Shown: positions 8,425 through 12,306 of the stretch, piece after piece
Numbering within the stretch: position 1 is the first letter of the stretch
Layout of the letters: every line of letters starts with the position of its first letter
Origin: Cruorifilaria tuberocauda
Taxonomy: Eukaryota > Nematoda > Chromadorea > Rhabditida > Onchocercidae
Direction: 5' to 3'
NCBI GenBank assembly: GCA_013365365.1
Contig: JABVXU010001008.1
Location: 1-12,306 of the forward strand
DNA: 12,306 nucleotides
The notes under the pieces: model-generated
What the model saw: only the letters and a program-made list of their open reading frames with translations
Database searches by the model: none
What the model was told of the DNA's origin: nothing
Position numbers and translations under genes: made by a program

Positions 8425-8862
8425 AATAGACAGTATCTCCACCTGAATTTGATCTTTTACCCTTCGATAATTCATCGATTTATTCTCTGCCTTATTGATC
8501 CAAAAAGGACCAGACTAATGATTAGGTAAGTACTAATTTGTGCCAAAGAAAGGCGAGAGTAGAAAAATACAGAAATTTCGATAATTTTTTTGTCTAATTT
8601 AACATCTAAATGTCTAGTTCACGCATCTTCGGAAGAACTCGGACCTAAAAATCCATTAGCTTTAAGTTATATTCAAAGAGCAAGTATAATCCTATGCAGG
8701 TACGTGGAATCGGACCAGGTACATACAGGAGAGCAAGGTTTGCAACATTTTCTCATTCAAAGGCGAAATCAATTTAACGATTATAATGGGCCGTGTTTAT
8801 GAGATGAGTTGTTCGCAATTTGTAACTTGTGGTCCGATGAATTAGCGGCGTCGGCATCAATT

Positions 8863-8882
8863 CGTCACGTTTGACGTCACGT
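8863..8882. promoter_or_regulatory. CRE/bZIP site pair upstream of SRP54
   Basis: TGACGTCA at 8872-8879 is the perfect palindromic cAMP-response element bound by CREB/ATF bZIP factors. A CGTCACGT octamer occurs twice (8863-8870, 8875-8882), 12 bp apart. ACGT-core sites of this kind are also bound by XBP1 and CREB3-type factors that induce secretory-pathway genes. It lies about 230 bp before the SRP54 ATG. The match is seen; the binding is inferred. Confidence 0.5.
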
Positions 8883-8943
8883 AATGTTTCAATAATATCG
8901 CGGGGGTAGACAGCTTTCAGCGTTATGAAATGAAACATTACGT
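8879..8943. repeat. 13-bp perfect inverted repeat
   Basis: acgtaatgtttca (8879-8891) and tgaaacattacgt (8931-8943) are exact reverse complements with a 39-bp spacer that contains a GC-rich patch (cgcgggggta). The outer ends overlap the CRE-type site. Confidence 0.85.
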
Positions 8944-8958
8944 AGCTTTAGTTCTTTT

Positions 8959-8976
8959 TCTCTCTCTCTCTCTCTC
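8959..8976. repeat. (TC)9 microsatellite
   Basis: Nine TC units within a longer pyrimidine-rich tract (8951 to about 9015), in the position of a core promoter or transcription start region for SRP54. Confidence 0.8.
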
Positions 8977-9033
8977 CATCCTTTTTCCCTTTTTCTTTGT
9001 CTTTCTTCTCTTCACTAATCGAGTCAGTGTTGA

Positions 9034-12306
<3,273 letters not shown>

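Larger units (their letters stand above)
7850..8440 (+). other. 3' UTR of the receptor gene
   Basis: AT-rich noncoding sequence after the TAG. Two AATAAA hexamers at 8381-8386 and 8419-8424 make the likely cleavage region about 8400-8440. A 22-bp direct repeat (8292-8313 and 8322-8343, period 30) lies just before the first signal. Confidence 0.5.

Noticed and set aside
8590..8802. 70-codon plus-strand frame between the two genes
   Set aside because: Starts in AT-rich sequence, has no family resemblance and no supporting splice pattern; donor-like CAG/GTACGT at 8700 is noted but not enough.

Overview
The window reads as AT-rich nuclear DNA of a nematode. Two protein genes on the + strand are cut into many short exons by mostly 75-450 bp introns with GT..AG borders, several of them with TTTTCAG/TTTNCAG acceptors. 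The protein matches fit a parasitic clade III (filarial-type) worm, but the species is an inference. There is no bacterial-style operon, no rRNA or tRNA gene, no CRISPR array and no intact mobile element.

Gene 1 (about 263-7849, +) is a leucine-rich-repeat glycoprotein-hormone-receptor-type GPCR, the family of vertebrate FSHR/LHCGR/TSHR and nematode FSHR-1. I rebuilt it from recognition of the protein, splice sites and reading-phase continuity. Its parts are a signal-peptide exon (263-333, probable), a Cys-rich LRR N-cap (708-833), a run of LRR exons of mostly 72-75 nt with phase-2 introns (1150-2665) ending in the family Cys box, a hinge (2966-3514), seven membrane helices over five exons (3744-5661), and a cytoplasmic tail on two far-downstream exons (7114-7309, 7688-7849). 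The basic model is 17 exons, 2496 nt, 831 residues. A further 87-nt in-frame tail exon (6155-6241) looks real and would give about 860 residues. Its large host intron (5662-7113) also carries 20-bp and 35-bp tandem repeats.

The stretch 7850-9076 holds the receptor 3' UTR with two polyadenylation signals (about 8381 and 8419) and then the promoter region of gene 2. That region has a consensus CRE (TGACGTCA), a 13-bp inverted repeat and a CT-rich tract. A nematode-style acceptor at 9076 lies 26 nt before the next ATG and suits spliced-leader trans-splicing.

Gene 2 (9103 to beyond the window, +) is SRP54, the GTPase of the signal recognition particle. Nine exons (1326 nt, 442 residues) cover the N, G and most of the M domain. 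The C-terminal end, about 60 residues by comparison with the usual 504-residue protein, lies past the right edge.

The two genes are not obviously linked in function, although SRP54 acts in delivering secreted and membrane proteins such as this receptor to the ER. Points worth a second look are the receptor's missing DRY arginine (Met instead), its alternative tails (a donor overlapping a stop codon, and a cassette exon with a GC donor), a 15-bp hairpin that engulfs a 3' splice site, and the bZIP-type sites upstream of SRP54.
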